A DNA stretch of 6,091 nt from Frankiales bacterium. Its GTDB lineage: Bacteria; Actinomycetota; Actinomycetes; Mycobacteriales; SCTD01. Below, piece by piece: positions 5,362-6,091 of this stretch; position 1 is the first letter of the stretch, and each line of letters starts with the position of its first letter. The position numbers and the translations under genes were made by a program. The notes beneath the pieces are model-generated. The model saw only the letters and a program-made list of their open reading frames with translations, had not been told where the DNA came from and ran no database searches. The DNA lies in the NCBI GenBank assembly GCA_025965755.1, contig JAOPWI010000282.1, positions 1 through 6,091 on the forward strand. Direction: 5' to 3'.

Positions 5362-5380
5362 ATGTCCACAGTGTGGACAA
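5362..5380. other. Back-to-back pair of DnaA-box-like sites
   Basis: TGTCCACA (5363-5370) and TGTGGACA (5372-5379) are perfect inverted copies around one central G. With flanking bases, the minus-strand copy (5372-5380) reads TTGTCCACA, the DnaA box consensus known from Streptomyces and mycobacterial origins, and the plus-strand copy (5362-5370) reads ATGTCCACA, one mismatch away. The pair lies between two convergent genes, where a promoter operator is not expected. Binding by DnaA is an inference; a dyad-binding regulator is the alternative. Confidence 0.5.
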
Positions 5381-5419
5381 CCCCTGGGGAGAACTACACC
5401 GGTGTCATGCCGGTGCCTG

Positions 5420-5437
5420 CTGCGCGCAGATGCGCAG
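5420..5437 (-). terminator. Possible crgA terminator
   Basis: CTGCGC (5420-5425) and GCGCAG (5432-5437) form a 6-bp hairpin with a 6-base loop, starting about 21 bases past the crgA stop on the minus strand. A second weak one, CACCGG/CCGGTG (5397-5402, 5410-5415), follows. Both are short and lack a T-tract. Confidence 0.35.
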
Positions 5438-5458
5438 GTCAGGCCCGGTGCGGGACGC

Positions 5459-5716
5459 TCAGCGCCACTGCGTGCTCAGGCCGAAGCCGACCACGATGAA
5501 GCCGAAACCGATCAGCAGGTGCCAGTTCTGCAGGTCCTCCAGGATCGGCATCTCGCCGTTCGCCAGGTAGAACACGACCAGCCACAGGATTCCGAGCCCG
5601 AACATCGCCAGCATCAGGGGCGCGAGCCAGATCGGGCTCGGGCCCTTCTTCTTGGGCGTGGAGGTGGCAGCCGGGCGGGTGGCGGCCACGGTCTTCCGCT
5701 TCTTGGACTCGGGCAC
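5459..5716 (-). CDS. crgA: Cell division protein CrgA
   Basis: An 85-residue inner-membrane protein of normal CrgA length. A basic cytoplasmic N-terminus (PESKKRKT at 2-9, PKKKGPSP at 21-28) leads into helix 1 (about 29-51, starting IWLAPLM), a short external loop with NGEMP (53-57), helix 2 (about 65-81), and the ending STQWR. CrgA is known in Streptomyces as an inhibitor or coordinator of septation and in M. tuberculosis as a septum protein that recruits PBPs and binds FtsZ, FtsQ and CwsA. GTG 5716 follows GGAG (plus-strand 5724-5727) with a 7-base spacer, and the family pattern begins exactly there; the frame remains open further upstream to 6007 but that runs through the divergent gene and is not real. 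It is transcribed alone and diverges from the DUF881 gene, as in mycobacteria where Rv0011c faces Rv0012. Confidence 0.96.
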   Translation of the reverse strand: MPESKKRKTVAATRPAATSTPKKKGPSPIWLAPLMLAMFGLGILWLVVFYLANGEMPILEDLQNWHLLIGFGFIVVGFGLSTQWR

Positions 5717-5744
5717 GACAGGTCTCCAGGGTTCGGGCGGAACG

Positions 5745-5755
5745 GTTAGCGTAAC
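5745..5755. promoter_or_regulatory. Overlapping divergent -10 boxes on a GTTA-GCG-TAAC palindrome
   Basis: GTTA-GCG-TAAC is a perfect dyad (5745-5748, 5752-5755). On the minus strand it supplies TACGCT (5753-5748), a -10 for crgA that would give a leader of about 25 bases. On the plus strand it supplies TAGCGT (5747-5752), a possible -10 for the DUF881 gene. No clear -35 is seen for either. The crgA reading is the stronger one. Confidence 0.4.
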
Positions 5756-5775
5756 GGCTGCACCGGCACCCGGAC

Positions 5776-5787
5776 GGCTCGCGAGCC
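5776..5787. repeat. Perfect 12-base palindrome in the crgA / DUF881 intergenic region
   Basis: GGCTCGCGAGCC is its own reverse complement. It sits about where a -35 region for crgA would be and upstream of the DUF881 start, so it may be an operator. It may also be chance in GC-rich DNA. Confidence 0.35.
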
Positions 5788-5831
5788 CGGGCCGCCGCGT
5801 GCCGACGACGGGACGTGAAGGGGTGCTGCGC

Positions 5832-6091
5832 GTGCGGGTGCTGGTTCCCGTGACCGCGCTGCTGGCCGGGCTGCTGTTCGCCACGAGCGCGAGCACCGCC
5901 GACGGCACCGAGCTGCGGAGCGGGCGCCGGCTCCAGCTGACCGAGCTGATCGGTGAGGAGCAGCGCAAGGTGGCCCAGCAGGAGGCGGTCGCGGCCGCCC
6001 TGCGCACGCAGGTGGCCCGGGCCGCGGAGACCGCCGCCGCCGGGGACAGCCGGGCTGCCGCCAGCCGCCGGGAGGCCGCCGAGCTCGAGGC
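5832..6091 (+). CDS. DUF881 family protein (5' part, runs off the window)
   Basis: The first 86 codons of a longer gene. A short N-terminal hydrophobic segment (VTALLAGLLFATSAS, residues 7-21) is followed by DGTELR (24-29), then a long charged helix rich in Ala, Glu, Gln and Arg that reads as a coiled coil to the window edge. This is the DUF881 layout: membrane anchor or signal, GT-x-LR motif, coiled coil, then an extracytoplasmic domain not visible here. The family has no settled function; in mycobacteria the copy next to crgA is Rv0012. GTG 5832 is preferred because GAAGGGG (5817-5823) lies 8 bases upstream; GTG 5823 and GTG 5838 are in-frame alternatives. It diverges from crgA across about 115 bases and may share a promoter region with it. 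Confidence 0.85.
   Translation, partial: MRVLVPVTALLAGLLFATSASTADGTELRSGRRLQLTELIGEEQRKVAQQEAVAAALRTQVARAAETAAAGDSRAAASRREAAELE

Noticed and set aside
3849..5369. Minus-strand open frame of 506 codons across the thiolase
   Set aside because: Antisense to a thiolase with all catalytic residues; Gly/His/Ala-rich shadow translation.
5248..5499. Plus-strand open frame between thiolase and crgA
   Set aside because: It begins inside the terminator hairpin, has no ribosome site, and runs antisense into crgA.
5459..6007. Longer 182-residue version of CrgA
   Set aside because: The extra N-terminal 97 residues overlap the divergent DUF881 gene and do not resemble CrgA; GTG 5716 has a good ribosome site and gives the normal 85-residue length.
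1..6091. CRISPR array, insertion sequence, phage or toxin-antitoxin signature
   Set aside because: No spaced direct repeats, terminal inverted repeats, transposase or integrase motifs are seen; although the tRNA genes are possible integration sites, no attachment-site duplication of their 3' ends is visible.

Overview
The window is very GC-rich, uses GTG starts freely and carries a run of genes typical of the actinobacterial chromosome just downstream of gyrB-gyrA. The style of the proteins (the CrgA, DUF3566 and DUF881 sequences) fits a member of the Geodermatophilaceae (Blastococcus, Modestobacter, Geodermatophilus) or a close relative. That placement is an inference from memory, not from a search. 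The order recalls the Mycobacterium tuberculosis block Rv0007 - ileT - alaT - Rv0008c (cwsA) - ppiA - crgA - Rv0012, so the segment probably lies near oriC.

Layout, left to right. (1) 1-406: 3' part of a DUF3566 two-helix membrane protein. (2) 403-759: an extended -10 promoter overlapping its stop codon, then tRNA-Ile(GAT), a 42-residue DLW-39-type micro-gene, and tRNA-Ala(TGC), tightly packed. (3) 786-1670: a 294-residue propeller-like protein of unknown function (DUF6929-like), which converges on (4) 1717-2361 (minus), a single-span membrane protein in the position and with the architecture of the cell-wall protein CwsA; a long hairpin separates the two. (5) 2504-3034, cyclophilin-type PPIase, followed with a 4-base overlap by (6) 3031-3930, a rhomboid protease with an N-terminal zinc finger whose only usable in-frame start that keeps the finger is CTG. 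(7) 4092-5234, a thiolase behind a structured leader and ending in a strong hairpin terminator. (8) 5235-5458, a convergent intergenic region with two back-to-back DnaA-box-like sites. (9) 5459-5716 (minus), CrgA. (10) from about 5832 to the window edge, a divergent DUF881 protein.

Functionally the region mixes translation (two tRNAs), envelope growth and division (CrgA, the CwsA-like protein, perhaps DUF3566 and DUF881), protein folding and membrane proteolysis (PPIase, rhomboid), and one metabolic enzyme (thiolase) that looks like an insertion into the conserved block. I see no mobile element, CRISPR array, phage gene or defence system. The points most worth a second look are the DnaA-box pair, the CwsA-like gene, the CTG start of the rhomboid, and the micro-gene between the tRNAs.
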